Below, piece after piece: positions 50,683 to 61,152 of a stretch of 64,000 nt of DNA. Each line of letters begins with the position of its first letter. The first letter of the stretch is position 1. Under the pieces are notes generated by a model, which made no database searches, had not been told where the DNA came from, and saw nothing but the letters and a program-made list of their open reading frames with translations. Both the position numbers and the translations under genes were made by a program. The DNA is taken from the NCBI GenBank assembly GCA_905215065.1, contig CAJMOF010000001.1, forward strand, positions 1 to 64,000, given 5' to 3'. Source of the stretch: an uncultured bacterium (GTDB lineage Bacteria; Actinomycetota; Coriobacteriia; Coriobacteriales; Coriobacteriaceae).

Positions 50683-52101
50683 ATGGCTGATTCCCAGACT
50701 GCAACCTCCGCGCCCGAGTTTAAGAGCGCCCACTTTATCGGTATCGGCGGCGCCGGCATGAGCGGCATCGCCCTCGTTCTGCACGAGCGCGGTTATGCCG
50801 TTACCGGCTCCGACCTTAAGACGTCACGTTATATCCGCCAGCTTACCCGCGCTGGTGTGAAGGTGCACGTGGGCCATGAGGCAGCCACGATCGACGAGGT
50901 CAAGCCCGACGTGGTTGTTGTCTCCACCGCTATTCCGGAGTCCAACCCTGAGCTCGTGCGCGCTCGCGAGCTGGGCATTCCCGTGTGGCCCCGTGCTAAG
51001 ATGCTCTCTGCTTTGGGCCACGGCTACACTACCGTTGCCGTTGCCGGCACGCATGGCAAGACCACCACGTCTTCGATGTGCGCCACCATGCTCGACCGCA
51101 TGGGTCTGGATCCGAGCTTCTTGATCGGCGGCATCGTCGAGGGCTATGACACGAACGGCAAGAACGGCTCGGGCGACTACTTTGTCGCCGAGGCCGACGA
51201 GTCCGACAGCTCCTTCCTGTTCCTGAACCCCAACGTGGTCATTGTGACCAACGTCGAGGCCGACCACCTCGACCACTACTCGGGTATCGAGGAGATCGAG
51301 GCGACTTTCGCCAAATTCATGAGCCTGGTGGGCGAGGACGGCACCGTCATCGTCTGCGGTGAGGACCCGCATCTGGTCGAGCTCGCCAAGTCGACGGGCC
51401 GTCACGTGCTTTCCTACGGCTTTGCCGAGAGCAACGACATCGTCTGCATGCACCCGGATGTCAAGGGCATCCAGAGTGACTTTATCGTTCGCTTTGAGGA
51501 CGGCACTGAGCACTCTGTGGAGATCAAGAGCAATCCCGGTCGCCACAACATGCTCAACGCCACGGCGGTGCTCACCGTCGCCCATGTCCTGGGCCTTGAC
51601 ATCGACGCCGCCGCCAAGGCGCTCTCGAGCTTTGAGGGCGTCCGCCGTCGCTTTACCCACGTGGGCGATATCGATGGCATCACCGTGGTCGATGATTACG
51701 GCCATCACCCCACCGAGATCAAGGCGACGCTTGCTGCCGCTTCGTCGCTGGGCTACAAGCATGTCGACGTCGTGTTCCAGCCCCACCGCTATTCGCGCCT
51801 GCAGGCCCTGTGCGACGACTTTGCCGATGCATTTGCCAATGCCGATAAACTGCTGCTGATTGATGTGTTCTCGGCTGGCGAGATGCCCATTCCGGGTGTC
51901 ACCTCTAAGATGCTCGCCGATACCGTGCGCGCCAAGCATCCTGGCAAGGAGGTCGTGTACTGCTCCAGCCGTCTTGAGCTCAATCAGGAGCTCGAGCAGA
52001 TGGTGGGCGAGGGCGACCTGCTGCTCACCATGGGTGCCGGTGACGTTACGACCGTCGGTCCCGAGTTCATTGAGTATCTGACTGCCAAGAAAGACGCTTA
52101 A
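50683..52101 (+). CDS. murC: UDP-MurNAc:L-alanine ligase
   Basis: The 472-residue Mur ligase begins after a 15-residue lead with HFIGIGGAGMSGIALVL, has ATP loop GTHGKTTTSSM near residue 122, EADESDSSFLFLNP, NVEADHLDHY and the C-terminal VVDDYGHHPTEI and FQPHRYSRL. It adds L-Ala to UDP-MurNAc. ATG 50683 is 11 nt behind AAGGAG. The 97-nt gap after murG is the largest within this part and could hold an internal promoter, but no clear boxes were found. Confidence 0.95.
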   Translation: MADSQTATSAPEFKSAHFIGIGGAGMSGIALVLHERGYAVTGSDLKTSRYIRQLTRAGVKVHVGHEAATIDEVKPDVVVVSTAIPESNPELVRARELGIPVWPRAKMLSALGHGYTTVAVAGTHGKTTTSSMCATMLDRMGLDPSFLIGGIVEGYDTNGKNGSGDYFVAEADESDSSFLFLNPNVVIVTNVEADHLDHYSGIEEIEATFAKFMSLVGEDGTVIVCGEDPHLVELAKSTGRHVLSYGFAESNDIVCMHPDVKGIQSDFIVRFEDGTEHSVEIKSNPGRHNMLNATAVLTVAHVLGLDIDAAAKALSSFEGVRRRFTHVGDIDGITVVDDYGHHPTEIKATLAAASSLGYKHVDVVFQPHRYSRLQALCDDFADAFANADKLLLIDVFSAGEMPIPGVTSKMLADTVRAKHPGKEVVYCSSRLELNQELEQMVGEGDLLLTMGAGDVTTVGPEFIEYLTAKKDA

Positions 52102-52106
52102 GTCTA

Positions 52107-53018
52107 ATGGGTCTGTTTAACGCCGTCATGGCGCTCTCGGGCATGATCGACACGGATGTGATCGAGGACGAGCGCCTTGCGCGTCATACGAGCTATCGTA
52201 TCGGCGGCAAGGCCGACCTCTTTGTGACGTGCCATAGCTATCATGCCCTTCGCCGCGCCGTGGCGGTGCTCGATCGCGAGCAGGTGCCGTGGGTCATCAT
52301 CGGCAAGGGCTCCAATCTGCTGGTTGCCGATGGCGGTTATCGCGGCGCCGTCATTTCGCTCGGACGTGAGTTTCAGCGCACGGTTGTTGCCGATGACGGT
52401 TGTACGCTGACGGTCGGTGCGGGCGTGATGTTTGCGCGCCTGGTCAACGATGCCCTGTCGCGTAGCCTCTCGGGCCTTGAGTTTGCCGTTGGCATCCCTG
52501 GCTCGGTCGGCGGTGCGATATCTATGAATGCCGGCACACGGACCGAGTGGATTGGCTCGCTGGTTGAGGATGTCGTAACGTTTGACCCGGCATCCGGCAT
52601 CAAGCATTATGCGGGGCCCGAGATCACTTGGGGCTACCGCGAATGTAGCCTTCCCCGCAATGAGATCATCCTCGAGTGCGTGCTCAAGCTTAAACCGGCA
52701 CCCAAGGCCGACATTCGCGAGCGCATGGAACGGTACCTGACGAGGCGCAAGCGTACGCAGCCCATGGGTCGCGCATCCTGCGGGTCGGTCTTTCGCAACC
52801 CGCCCGATGCGAGCGTGGGCAAGCTTATCGAGGATTGTGGATTAAAGGGTTTTTCAATTGGCGGCGCGGAAGTTTCGCCCGTTCACGCTAATTTTATCGT
52901 TAATAACGGAACTGCCTCGGCCGATGACGTTGCCGCGGTTATCAGACATGTGCACGGAAAGGTGAGGGAGGCGTATGGCATCGAGCTCAGACCGGAAGTT
53001 AAATTCCTCGGCTTCTAG
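52107..53018 (+). CDS. murB: UDP-N-acetylenolpyruvoylglucosamine reductase
   Basis: The 303-residue FAD enzyme makes UDP-MurNAc. FAD-binding motifs HTSYRIGGKADLFV, IIGKGSNLLV and GLEFAVGIPGSVGGAISMNAG; the catalytic Ser in RASCGSVFRNPP; and the final AEVSPVHANFIVNNGTASADDV. It is the short type without the Tyr loop. Start is 5 nt after murC with little ribosome site, so coupling is likely. ftsQ begins 44 nt before its stop. Confidence 0.95.
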   Translation: MGLFNAVMALSGMIDTDVIEDERLARHTSYRIGGKADLFVTCHSYHALRRAVAVLDREQVPWVIIGKGSNLLVADGGYRGAVISLGREFQRTVVADDGCTLTVGAGVMFARLVNDALSRSLSGLEFAVGIPGSVGGAISMNAGTRTEWIGSLVEDVVTFDPASGIKHYAGPEITWGYRECSLPRNEIILECVLKLKPAPKADIRERMERYLTRRKRTQPMGRASCGSVFRNPPDASVGKLIEDCGLKGFSIGGAEVSPVHANFIVNNGTASADDVAAVIRHVHGKVREAYGIELRPEVKFLGF

Positions 53019-54231
53019 AGCATCGAAACCCACCTTCCGCCGCGCCGGAGGGCGTTCCGGCGCGCCTGCCAAACCTCAACGCAATACCGTCGCGCACTCT
53101 AAGTCTGTCGGGCATGCTCGACAGGCCAATCGTCCGGTCGTCGGCTCGCAGCTCGGTAATCGTCCGGCCGCAAAAAAGTCCTCGCGTCCCTCGGTGACGT
53201 CAAAGCCTGTTATGGGCGCCAAGCCTGCCCGTCCCATGGCAACTCCCAAGCCCTCGACGGGAACTAAGGCGGCGCGTCCAGGTCGCACGCTGGGCGCATC
53301 GAAACCGCGCTCGCTGACATCGGTGCCGGCTACCGCCAAGAAGCCTTCGAGTAAAAAAGGTTTCAACCCGTTATCTTCACTTGGAGCGATGGCAAATAAA
53401 ACATCAGACGCCGCTTCTGTCGTTACAGGCAAAGGCAAAATCGTGGGCGGCGTTCTGGCCGTCTTGGCCGTGCTCGTCGTCGTTGCCATCGTGGTGATCA
53501 ACTCTGGATTGTTTACTGCCACTGATATTCAGATTCAAGGCAGCGAGCATGTGACGAAGCACGATGCTATCCAGCTGATCGACTTGCCCGAGGGAACGTC
53601 GCTTTTTAACGTCGATCCCGACCAGATTACCGAGGACCTCAAGCAGAACCCGTGGGTCTCGGGCGTGGATGTCCAGCGTCAGTTCCCGCATACGCTTATC
53701 ATCACGCCGACGGAGCGTAAAGTTATCGCCATTGCGTATATCAGCTCCGACGACCTTGCCTGGGCTATCGGAGACGATGACACCTGGATCGCCCCGCTGT
53801 CGACGTCGGTCGAAGTGGACGACCAGGGCAACGTCATCACGACAGGGCAGGGCTCAAATACCTTGACCGGAATCGATGCTGCGCTGGCGCTCGCCAAGCA
53901 TTATGGCGCGGTGTTGTTGACTGATGTCTCGGCGGATGTCGCTCCGGTTTCCGGCCAGGCGGTGAACTCCAAAGCCGTTAAGGCCGGTCTGGATTATGTG
54001 CGTGGTTTTTCGAGCGAGTTCTTGGGACAAGTCAAGGATATTTCCACGCCTTCGGTCGAAGCCATCTCGGCAAACCTCAATAACGGCATTGAGGTGTCGC
54101 TGGGCGATTCGGACGATATCGCCAAGAAGGAACGCGTAGTCACCAAGTTGCTTTCGCAGGTAGAGGGCGTAACGTATATCAATGTGCGCTCTCCGGGCAA
54201 CTACACATTTAGGAATGCTCCGACCTCGTAG
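52975..54231 (+). CDS. ftsQ: Division protein FtsQ
   Basis: The 418-residue protein has a very long basic, Ala/Lys/Pro/Ser-rich cytoplasmic N-terminus (about 155 residues), one membrane segment (about 160-182), a POTRA domain (TDIQIQGSEHVTKHDAIQL, with NPWVSGVDVQRQFPHTLII) and the FtsQ beta domain. It connects early and late divisome proteins outside the membrane. The 44-nt overlap with murB is unusually long, but GGGAGG before the ATG supports this start. The N-terminal region is longer than in most FtsQ proteins. Confidence 0.9.
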   Translation: MASSSDRKLNSSASRASKPTFRRAGGRSGAPAKPQRNTVAHSKSVGHARQANRPVVGSQLGNRPAAKKSSRPSVTSKPVMGAKPARPMATPKPSTGTKAARPGRTLGASKPRSLTSVPATAKKPSSKKGFNPLSSLGAMANKTSDAASVVTGKGKIVGGVLAVLAVLVVVAIVVINSGLFTATDIQIQGSEHVTKHDAIQLIDLPEGTSLFNVDPDQITEDLKQNPWVSGVDVQRQFPHTLIITPTERKVIAIAYISSDDLAWAIGDDDTWIAPLSTSVEVDDQGNVITTGQGSNTLTGIDAALALAKHYGAVLLTDVSADVAPVSGQAVNSKAVKAGLDYVRGFSSEFLGQVKDISTPSVEAISANLNNGIEVSLGDSDDIAKKERVVTKLLSQVEGVTYINVRSPGNYTFRNAPTS

Positions 54232-54430
54232 CGCTGGTTGGTGCTTTGTTGAGGGGCCATACCACGCCGTTTATCTGGTTTGTTTGGTTTTCACGGTCAA
54301 TTATTTGACTGATACGTTCATAATGTGCAAACATAATACGGTTTACCTTTGCATTTACTTTCAACCTGAAGGTTAATGTGCGCAGGGGTCGACCCATGCT
54401 ATGGCTATAACCTTTGTTCGGAGGACCGAC

Positions 54431-55585
54431 ATGCACGAGACAGAGATCAACAACTACCTTGCCGTCATTAAGGTGGTCGGCGTCGGCGGCGGCGGTACCA
54501 ACGCGGTCAATCGAATGATCGAAGAGGGCATCCGCGGCGTCGAGTTTGTTGCCATCAACACCGATGCTCAGGCACTCGCGATCTCTGATGCCGATATCAA
54601 GGTGCACATCGGCACCGACCTTACCCGCGGCTTGGGCGCCGGCGCCAACCCCGAGGTTGGCCGCAAGGCTGCCGATGAGTCCCGCGACGACATTGCCGAG
54701 GCGCTTGCTGGCGCCGACATGGTGTTTATCACCTGCGGTGAGGGCGGTGGCACCGGTACCGGCGCTGCTCCCATCGTTGCCGATATCGCGATGAACGAGG
54801 TCGGCGCACTGACCGTCGCCGTCGTGACCAAGCCCTTCACCTTCGAGGGCCGCAAGCGCAAGAAGAGCGCCGAGGAGGGCATCAAGACCCTCTCCGATTG
54901 CGTCGACACCATGATCGTCATTCCTAACGATAAGCTGCTCGACATCGCCGAGAAGAAGACCACCATGCTCGAGGCCTTCGCGATTGCCGATGGCGTCCTT
55001 TCCCAGGGCACCCAGGGCATCACCGACCTCATCACCGTCCCCGGTATCATCAACCTGGACTTCGCCGATGTTAAGACCATCATGAAGCAGGCCGGTACCG
55101 CCATGATGGGTATCGGTACCTCTTCTGGGGATACTCGTGCCGTCGACGCTGCCCAGCAGGCCATCTCCAGCCCGCTGCTCGAGAGCTCCATCGATGGTGC
55201 CACGCGCGTGCTGCTCTCCATCGCCGGTTCCAAGGACCTGGGCATCCAGGAGATCAGCGACGCCGCCGACGTTGTCGCCAACGCCGTCGACCCCGAGGCC
55301 AACATCATCTTCGGTACCGTTGTCGACGAGTCCCTGGGCGATCAGGTGCGTATCACCGTCATCGCTACGGGCTTCTCCGACTCCAACGTCAACCGTCAGG
55401 ACGAGCTCTTTGCTGCTCAGCAGTCTCAGAGCAAGGCCGCTGCCTCCGCTGAGCCGCAGCGCACCGCTCCGGCTGCCAGCCCGGCTCAGGCCGCTCCGAC
55501 CCGCAACGTCGGTGGTACCGAGCTGCCCAACTTTGGCAACGACCAGTTCGAGCTTCCCGACTTCCTAAAGCGCGGTAGCTTCTAG
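54431..55585 (+). CDS. ftsZ: Cell division GTPase FtsZ
   Basis: The 384-residue tubulin-like protein forms the Z ring. VVGVGGGGTNAVNRM near residue 14, AINTDAQAL, the tubulin signature GGGTGTGAAP near residue 105, and NLDFADVKTIM are present. After a short Ala/Pro/Gln linker the C-terminal peptide FELPDFLKRGSF should bind SepF, as FtsA is absent. ATG 54431 follows TCGGAGGACCGAC. About 200 nt of AT-rich sequence before it probably holds a separate promoter, and a terminator follows. Confidence 0.97.
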   Translation: MHETEINNYLAVIKVVGVGGGGTNAVNRMIEEGIRGVEFVAINTDAQALAISDADIKVHIGTDLTRGLGAGANPEVGRKAADESRDDIAEALAGADMVFITCGEGGGTGTGAAPIVADIAMNEVGALTVAVVTKPFTFEGRKRKKSAEEGIKTLSDCVDTMIVIPNDKLLDIAEKKTTMLEAFAIADGVLSQGTQGITDLITVPGIINLDFADVKTIMKQAGTAMMGIGTSSGDTRAVDAAQQAISSPLLESSIDGATRVLLSIAGSKDLGIQEISDAADVVANAVDPEANIIFGTVVDESLGDQVRITVIATGFSDSNVNRQDELFAAQQSQSKAAASAEPQRTAPAASPAQAAPTRNVGGTELPNFGNDQFELPDFLKRGSF

Positions 55586-55607
55586 TTCGTTTTTCTCAAC
55601 GACCTGC

Positions 55608-55645
55608 ACGGGGTGTGTCCATTTGGATGCGCCCCGTTTTGTTTT
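55608..55645 (+). terminator. Terminator after ftsZ
   Basis: A 13-bp stem with G-U pairs (55608-55620 with 55625-55637), then TTTGTTTTTC. It closes the dcw cluster. Confidence 0.82.
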
Positions 55646-55795
55646 TCGTTTGTAAACGAAAGCCTCCAATCTCCTTACGTTCCCTTTACGTTTGGTCCCT
55701 ACCGCTGCGGGTATCCTTTTAAGGAAGTATGACAGCCGTATAAACGCGGACTGCGCGGCGACGCCGCGGTACTTGTGTTATTAGGAGGCTTTAGT

Positions 55796-56596
55796 ATGGC
55801 AGCACGTGCGGACAACGTTTCGCGTGTCGACCATGATGGAGTTACGTTGGTGGAGGGCGCGACATCCGATGTCCGCTTTGCCTTTACCGAGCGCACCGGT
55901 GGTGTTTCCGAAGATGCGTACTCCTCGCTCAACCTGGGCTCGCATGTAGGCGATGACCCCTTTGCAGTTCAAGAAAATCGTCGTCGAGCGCTCGAAGCTA
56001 TGGGCGCCACTGAGTGCGAGCATAATCTGCTCGTGCCCAATCAGGTACATGGTGACCATATCGTTACGGTGACTTCGAACGGCGCCGACGATCTTGAGGC
56101 TGTTCGCGAGCAGATTGCCGAGGGCTGCGATGCCATCGTCTGTACGGCGTATAACGTGCCCGTGCTGCTCTGCTTTGCCGACTGCGTACCCGTGGTGCTG
56201 GTGGCCCCCGGCGGATTTGCCGTGGTGCACTCCGGTTGGAAGGGCACGATTGCACGTATTTCTGCCAAGGCGTGCCAGGCGCTTTGCGATGCTGCCGGCT
56301 GCGATGCGAGCGACATTTCCGCCTATATCGGGCCCCATATCCTGGGTGACGAGTACGAGGTTTCCCAGGAGCTCATGGATCGCTTTGCCGCCGAGTTCTC
56401 TTGCATCGATGCGAGTACCTCTCGCATGCTCGATCTTTCCGCTGCCATTTGCGAGGCGCTGGTGGATGCCGGCGTCGATGTGAACGGCATTGTGGACACC
56501 AAACTTTCCACCGTTCGCCAGAACGACCGCTTTTATTCCTACCGCAACGAGGGTGGCACCTGCGGGCGCCATGCGGCGATCGGCGTGATGCTATGA
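55796..56596 (+). CDS. pgeF: YfiH/PgeF multicopper-like purine nucleoside enzyme
   Basis: The 266-residue protein belongs to the YfiH (DUF152, LACC1-like) family: RFAFTERTGGVS near the start, NQVHGD, DCVPVVLVAP with the zinc-type Cys, VVHSGWKGT and a C-terminal TCGRHAAI. Members act on purine nucleosides or remove mis-made peptidoglycan precursors (L-Ser variants), which suits its place after ftsZ. ATG 55796 follows TTAGGAGGCTTTAGT. Its stop overlaps the pstS start (ATGA). Confidence 0.88.
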   Translation: MAARADNVSRVDHDGVTLVEGATSDVRFAFTERTGGVSEDAYSSLNLGSHVGDDPFAVQENRRRALEAMGATECEHNLLVPNQVHGDHIVTVTSNGADDLEAVREQIAEGCDAIVCTAYNVPVLLCFADCVPVVLVAPGGFAVVHSGWKGTIARISAKACQALCDAAGCDASDISAYIGPHILGDEYEVSQELMDRFAAEFSCIDASTSRMLDLSAAICEALVDAGVDVNGIVDTKLSTVRQNDRFYSYRNEGGTCGRHAAIGVML

Positions 56597-57429
56597 GAAA
56601 GATCGCATCGGTCCTGAGTGCGGCAGTGCTCACGCTCACGCTGTGCGCCTGCTCCTCGGGATCTTCTACGTCTTCTATTACCGTGGCTGGCTCGACCACC
56701 TGCCTTCCCATTGCCGAGATCGCGGCCGAGGGCTTTAAGGAAGAGACCGGCATCGACGTGCTGGTTTCTGGTCTGGGCTCATCTGCTGGCATCGAAGCTG
56801 TTAGCGCCGGCACCGCCGATATCGCCAGCTCCTCTCGTGGCCTCAACGCCGATGAGCAAGACCTGGGCCTGACGCCTATCGTTATCGCACACGATGGCAT
56901 CGCGGTCATCGTGAACGACGACAACCCGGTCGATAACCTCTCGACTGAGCAGCTCCGCGATATCTATGCGGGCAAGATCACCAACTGGAAAGAGGTTGGT
57001 GGCGAGGACCTGAAGATTCAGGTTATCAACCGCGACGAGGCGTCCGGCACGCGCGAGGCCTTCCGTACCATCGTGATGGACGGCACGCCGTTCGATCGTC
57101 GCTCGGCCGTTCTTTCGGGTACGGGCCAGGTACGCGATGTCGTGTCTCGCTCTCGTGGTGCTATTGGCTACATCTCGCTGGGTTTTGTCGAGAGCCTCAA
57201 CGCCAAGACTTCGGTCAAGGCCGTTTCGGTCAATCACGTTGAGGCGTCCGAGAAGACAGTCGCGAGCGGTGGTTATCCCATCTCCCGCGACCTCTACTTC
57301 TTTGTGAAGGGAACGCCTTCGCAGCAAGCGCAGGATTACATCGACTACGTGACGTCCGAAAAGATGGACAAGCAGATTCGCGAGGCGGGCTTTATTCCCG
57401 TCACCAACGACGGAAAGGGGAGTGAGTAG
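56593..57429 (+). CDS. pstS: Phosphate-binding lipoprotein PstS
   Basis: The 278-residue protein is the phosphate receptor of the PstSCAB importer. A lipoprotein signal ends LTLCAC with the lipidated Cys at about residue 18-20. Then ITVAGSTTCLPIAE, SAGIEAVSAGTADIASSSR and RDEASGTREAF line the phosphate site. It is shorter than E. coli PstS and anchored to the outer face of the membrane, as usual in Gram-positives. The start overlaps pgeF by 4 nt. Confidence 0.95.
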   Translation: MRKIASVLSAAVLTLTLCACSSGSSTSSITVAGSTTCLPIAEIAAEGFKEETGIDVLVSGLGSSAGIEAVSAGTADIASSSRGLNADEQDLGLTPIVIAHDGIAVIVNDDNPVDNLSTEQLRDIYAGKITNWKEVGGEDLKIQVINRDEASGTREAFRTIVMDGTPFDRRSAVLSGTGQVRDVVSRSRGAIGYISLGFVESLNAKTSVKAVSVNHVEASEKTVASGGYPISRDLYFFVKGTPSQQAQDYIDYVTSEKMDKQIREAGFIPVTNDGKGSE

Positions 57430-57430
57430 C

Positions 57431-58357
57431 GTGGAAGCACGGGAAACCCCCCAGATTGAGCAGGAGACCCAGGCGCCAAAAAAGCGTGAGTTGGCGTTGG
57501 TGTCGCGCAGCACCTATCTTAAGGAGAAGGCACTGCAGTGGATCTTCTTTGCCTGCGCGTTCTTGGCGGTCGTCACCGTCATCCTGATTTTTGTCTTTAC
57601 CACGTACTCGGCGCTGCCCGTCTTTACCGACATTGGTCTGGCGGACTTCTTTAGCTTTACGTGGGCGCCCTCCGAGGGCCACTACGGCATCATGTCGCTG
57701 CTGGCCGGCTCAGGTCTGGTGACCGTCGGTGCCCTTGCCATGGGTGTGCCCCTGGGTGTGGGCACAGCCGTGTATCTGGTCGAGATTGCCAGCAAGCGCG
57801 TGCGCAAGCTCATCAGCCCTGCCGTCGACCTGCTGGCGGGTATTCCCTCCATCATCTACGGCTTCTTTGGCATGATCATCATCCGCCCGTTTATCGCACA
57901 ACTGACCGGTGGTCTTGGTTTTGGTGCGCTGACGGCGTGGTTCGTGCTTGCCATCATGATCGTCCCCACCATCACCACGCTCACCATCGATGCTCTCAAT
58001 TCCATTCCCATGGGCATTCGCGAGGCATCGTATGCCATGGGCGCCACCAAGTGGCAGACCATCTATAAGGTCGTGTTACCTGCCGCCAAGCTGGGTATCG
58101 TGGATGCCATCGTGCTGGGTATGGGCCGTGCCATCGGCGAGACCATGGCCGTGCTCATGATCGTGGGTAACGCCCCGGTTATTCCCGACAGCATTGCGAG
58201 CCCCATCTCGACGCTCACGAGCCAGATTGCGCTCGACATGAGCTATTCCTCGGGTCTGCACCGCTCGGCGCTGTTCGGCATGGGCGTGGTCCTGTTTATT
58301 ATCTCCGCCGCGCTGGTGGGCATTGTCCGTCTGATTTCCAAGAAGAAGAGGGGGTAG
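57431..58357 (+). CDS. pstC: Phosphate ABC transporter permease PstC
   Basis: The 308-residue membrane protein has six or seven membrane segments and the ABC permease EAA loop (REASYAMGATKWQTIYKVVLPAA). GVPLGVGTAVYLVE and DLLAGIPSIIYGFFG are typical of PstC. GTG 57431 sits 9 nt behind AAGGGGA; a GTG at 57422 in the same frame is less well placed. It directly follows pstS and pairs with PstA in the membrane. Confidence 0.94.
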   Translation: MEARETPQIEQETQAPKKRELALVSRSTYLKEKALQWIFFACAFLAVVTVILIFVFTTYSALPVFTDIGLADFFSFTWAPSEGHYGIMSLLAGSGLVTVGALAMGVPLGVGTAVYLVEIASKRVRKLISPAVDLLAGIPSIIYGFFGMIIIRPFIAQLTGGLGFGALTAWFVLAIMIVPTITTLTIDALNSIPMGIREASYAMGATKWQTIYKVVLPAAKLGIVDAIVLGMGRAIGETMAVLMIVGNAPVIPDSIASPISTLTSQIALDMSYSSGLHRSALFGMGVVLFIISAALVGIVRLISKKKRG

Positions 58358-58360
58358 GCT

Positions 58361-59266
58361 ATGTCCGATTCCGTTGACACGACGGTCGATACGACCTCGT
58401 CGCGCGAGCGCATTAAGCGTGCCCTTTCCCACGGCAAGAAGGGTCGCATTAACAAAGACCTGTCCAACAAGATCATGCTCGGCGTGTTTCGTGCCGCTGC
58501 CTACATCACCACGCTGGTGCTGGTCGCTATCATCGCCTACGTGGTCATTAACGGCCTGCCACATATCTCGCTCGACTTTATCTTCGGTTGGCCCCAGGGC
58601 GTCAACGCCGAGGGCGGAATTTGGCCCACGATCGTCTCGACCGTCTACGTGACGGCGCTCGCCATGCTTATCTGCACGCCGATCGCTGTGTTGGCAGCCG
58701 TCTATCTGGCCGAGTACGCCAAGCAGGGCAAGGTCGTCGAGCTCATTCGCTACGCTGCTGACGCTTTGGCCTCGGTGCCCTCCATCGTTATGGGCCTGTT
58801 TGGCTACGCCTTGTTTGTCGAGGCCATGGGCCTGGGCCTTTCGATGGTCTCTGCCGCTCTGGCACTCGCGCTCTTGATGCTCCCTATCGTCATGCGCACC
58901 ACCGAAGAGGCCATTCGCGCCGTTCCGCGCTATATCCGTTGGGGTGCGTACGGCCTGGGGGCCACCAAGTGGCAGGTCGTCTCCAAGATCGTGCTTCCTT
59001 CTGCCTTTGGCCGTATTGCCACGGGCATCGTCCTCGCCATCGGCCGTGCCATTGGCGAGACCGCGGTGGTGCTCTACACCATGGGCCAAGCCATCAATCT
59101 ACCTATTTCGCCGCTCGATTCCGGCCGCCCCATGACGGTTCACCTGTACCTGCTTGCCAACGACGGCATCAACATGAACGCAGCCTACGGCACCGCGCTC
59201 TTGTTGATGGTGATCATTTTGGCCTTCAACCTGTTTGCGCGCTTCCTGTCGCGCAAGCGTCGCTAG
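58361..59266 (+). CDS. pstA: Phosphate ABC transporter permease PstA
   Basis: The 301-residue permease has a 40-residue cytoplasmic lead, about six membrane segments, AVYLAEYAKQGKVVE, ADALASVPSIVMGLFGY and the EAA loop RWGAYGLGATKWQVVSKIVLPSAFG. It forms the channel with PstC. Starts 3 nt after pstC. Confidence 0.94.
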   Translation: MSDSVDTTVDTTSSRERIKRALSHGKKGRINKDLSNKIMLGVFRAAAYITTLVLVAIIAYVVINGLPHISLDFIFGWPQGVNAEGGIWPTIVSTVYVTALAMLICTPIAVLAAVYLAEYAKQGKVVELIRYAADALASVPSIVMGLFGYALFVEAMGLGLSMVSAALALALLMLPIVMRTTEEAIRAVPRYIRWGAYGLGATKWQVVSKIVLPSAFGRIATGIVLAIGRAIGETAVVLYTMGQAINLPISPLDSGRPMTVHLYLLANDGINMNAAYGTALLLMVIILAFNLFARFLSRKRR

Positions 59267-59278
59267 TTAAGGAGTCCC

Positions 59279-60082
<804 letters not shown>

Positions 60083-60174
60083 TCGGTACGACTAGTCCCA
60101 AGCCGATCGGACCTGGTCCGGTGCGTATTCACTGTGCGGGCGGCATGACCGCACCCAACTGATTGGAGTGAACC

Positions 60175-61032
60175 ATGCGCAAACTGTTTTCCCGTCAGCT
60201 CGTCGAGGCCCGTCACGAGATGCTGAGCATCTATGAGGCCGTCGATCTGGCCCTCCACGATGCCGTGAAGGCCTATGTGACCGACGACCGCAAGCTCGCC
60301 ACCAAGACCAAGAAGCGCACGCTTTCGATTGACGCACGCTGCGCCAACCTGGAGGCCGTCTGCTACAACCTGATTGCCACGCAGTCACCGGTCGCCTCCG
60401 ACTTCCGCCTGCTTCAGACGATCATCTACGTCGACTTTAACCTGCAACGCATGACCGATAAGGTCCGTCAGATCTGCCGTGCCACGCGTCATATGATCAA
60501 GGCCGACATCTCGCTGCCCCAGGAGCTTGTCGGTACGGTCGAGGCCGAGGCTGAGGCCGTCTACCAGGTGCTGGGCTCTTCGCTTTCTGCGCTCGTCACC
60601 AATGACATGTCCATCATCTGCAACCTGGCCGTCGAGGACGAGCCAGTGCACACCGCCTACGAGAAGTTCTTCCGCACCTTTAACCGTATGGATACGGGCG
60701 ACTTTATGGACGACGACAGCAACTATGACGACCTGCGCCGCGCCATCATGGTTTCGCGCTACCTCGATCGCATTGCCTCGATTTCCATCGATGCCGCCTG
60801 CCGTCTGACCTTCCTGCTGACCGGCCAGCGCATGAACGCCGGCGATATCGCCCGCACGGATGAGGACGAGCTCGAGAGCATGCGCGTGCCTTCGGGCGAG
60901 GGCGTTATCATGAGGCCTGCCGTCGATGCGCGCTTTGTTGCCAAGGTGCCTGCTCACGAGGTGAGCGAGGGTCTTCGCTACCTGCTCGAGCACCTCGAGG
61001 ACGAGGACGACACCGAGGACGACGAGGAGTAG
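60175..61032 (+). CDS. phoU: Phosphate transport regulator PhoU
   Basis: The 285-residue protein has two PhoU helical repeats (about residues 8-95 and 110-215) and a longer C-terminal part of about 70 residues ending in an acidic run (EDEDDTEDDEE). PhoU restrains Pst activity and phosphate signalling when phosphate is plentiful. No PhoB/PhoR-type genes lie nearby. The 92-nt gap after pstB contains short hairpins but no clear terminator, so it is likely the last gene of the operon. ATG follows TTGGAGTGAACC. Confidence 0.9.
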   Translation: MRKLFSRQLVEARHEMLSIYEAVDLALHDAVKAYVTDDRKLATKTKKRTLSIDARCANLEAVCYNLIATQSPVASDFRLLQTIIYVDFNLQRMTDKVRQICRATRHMIKADISLPQELVGTVEAEAEAVYQVLGSSLSALVTNDMSIICNLAVEDEPVHTAYEKFFRTFNRMDTGDFMDDDSNYDDLRRAIMVSRYLDRIASISIDAACRLTFLLTGQRMNAGDIARTDEDELESMRVPSGEGVIMRPAVDARFVAKVPAHEVSEGLRYLLEHLEDEDDTEDDEE

Positions 61033-61070
61033 GGTAGCTCCGTTCGTCGAAAGATTGTAAATACCTAAGT

Positions 61071-61102
61071 GAGCGCGGCCTTGCACCTGCAGGGCCGCGC
61101 TC
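61071..61102 (+). terminator. GC-rich hairpin after phoU
   Basis: GAGCGCGGCC (61071-61080) pairs with GGCCGCGCTC (61093-61102). T-run is short, so termination may be partial. Confidence 0.55.
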
Positions 61103-61152
61103 TTGCGTTAGCATGGGACTACTTGTATGGCTGTTAGCGGAGGCGATTAGCA

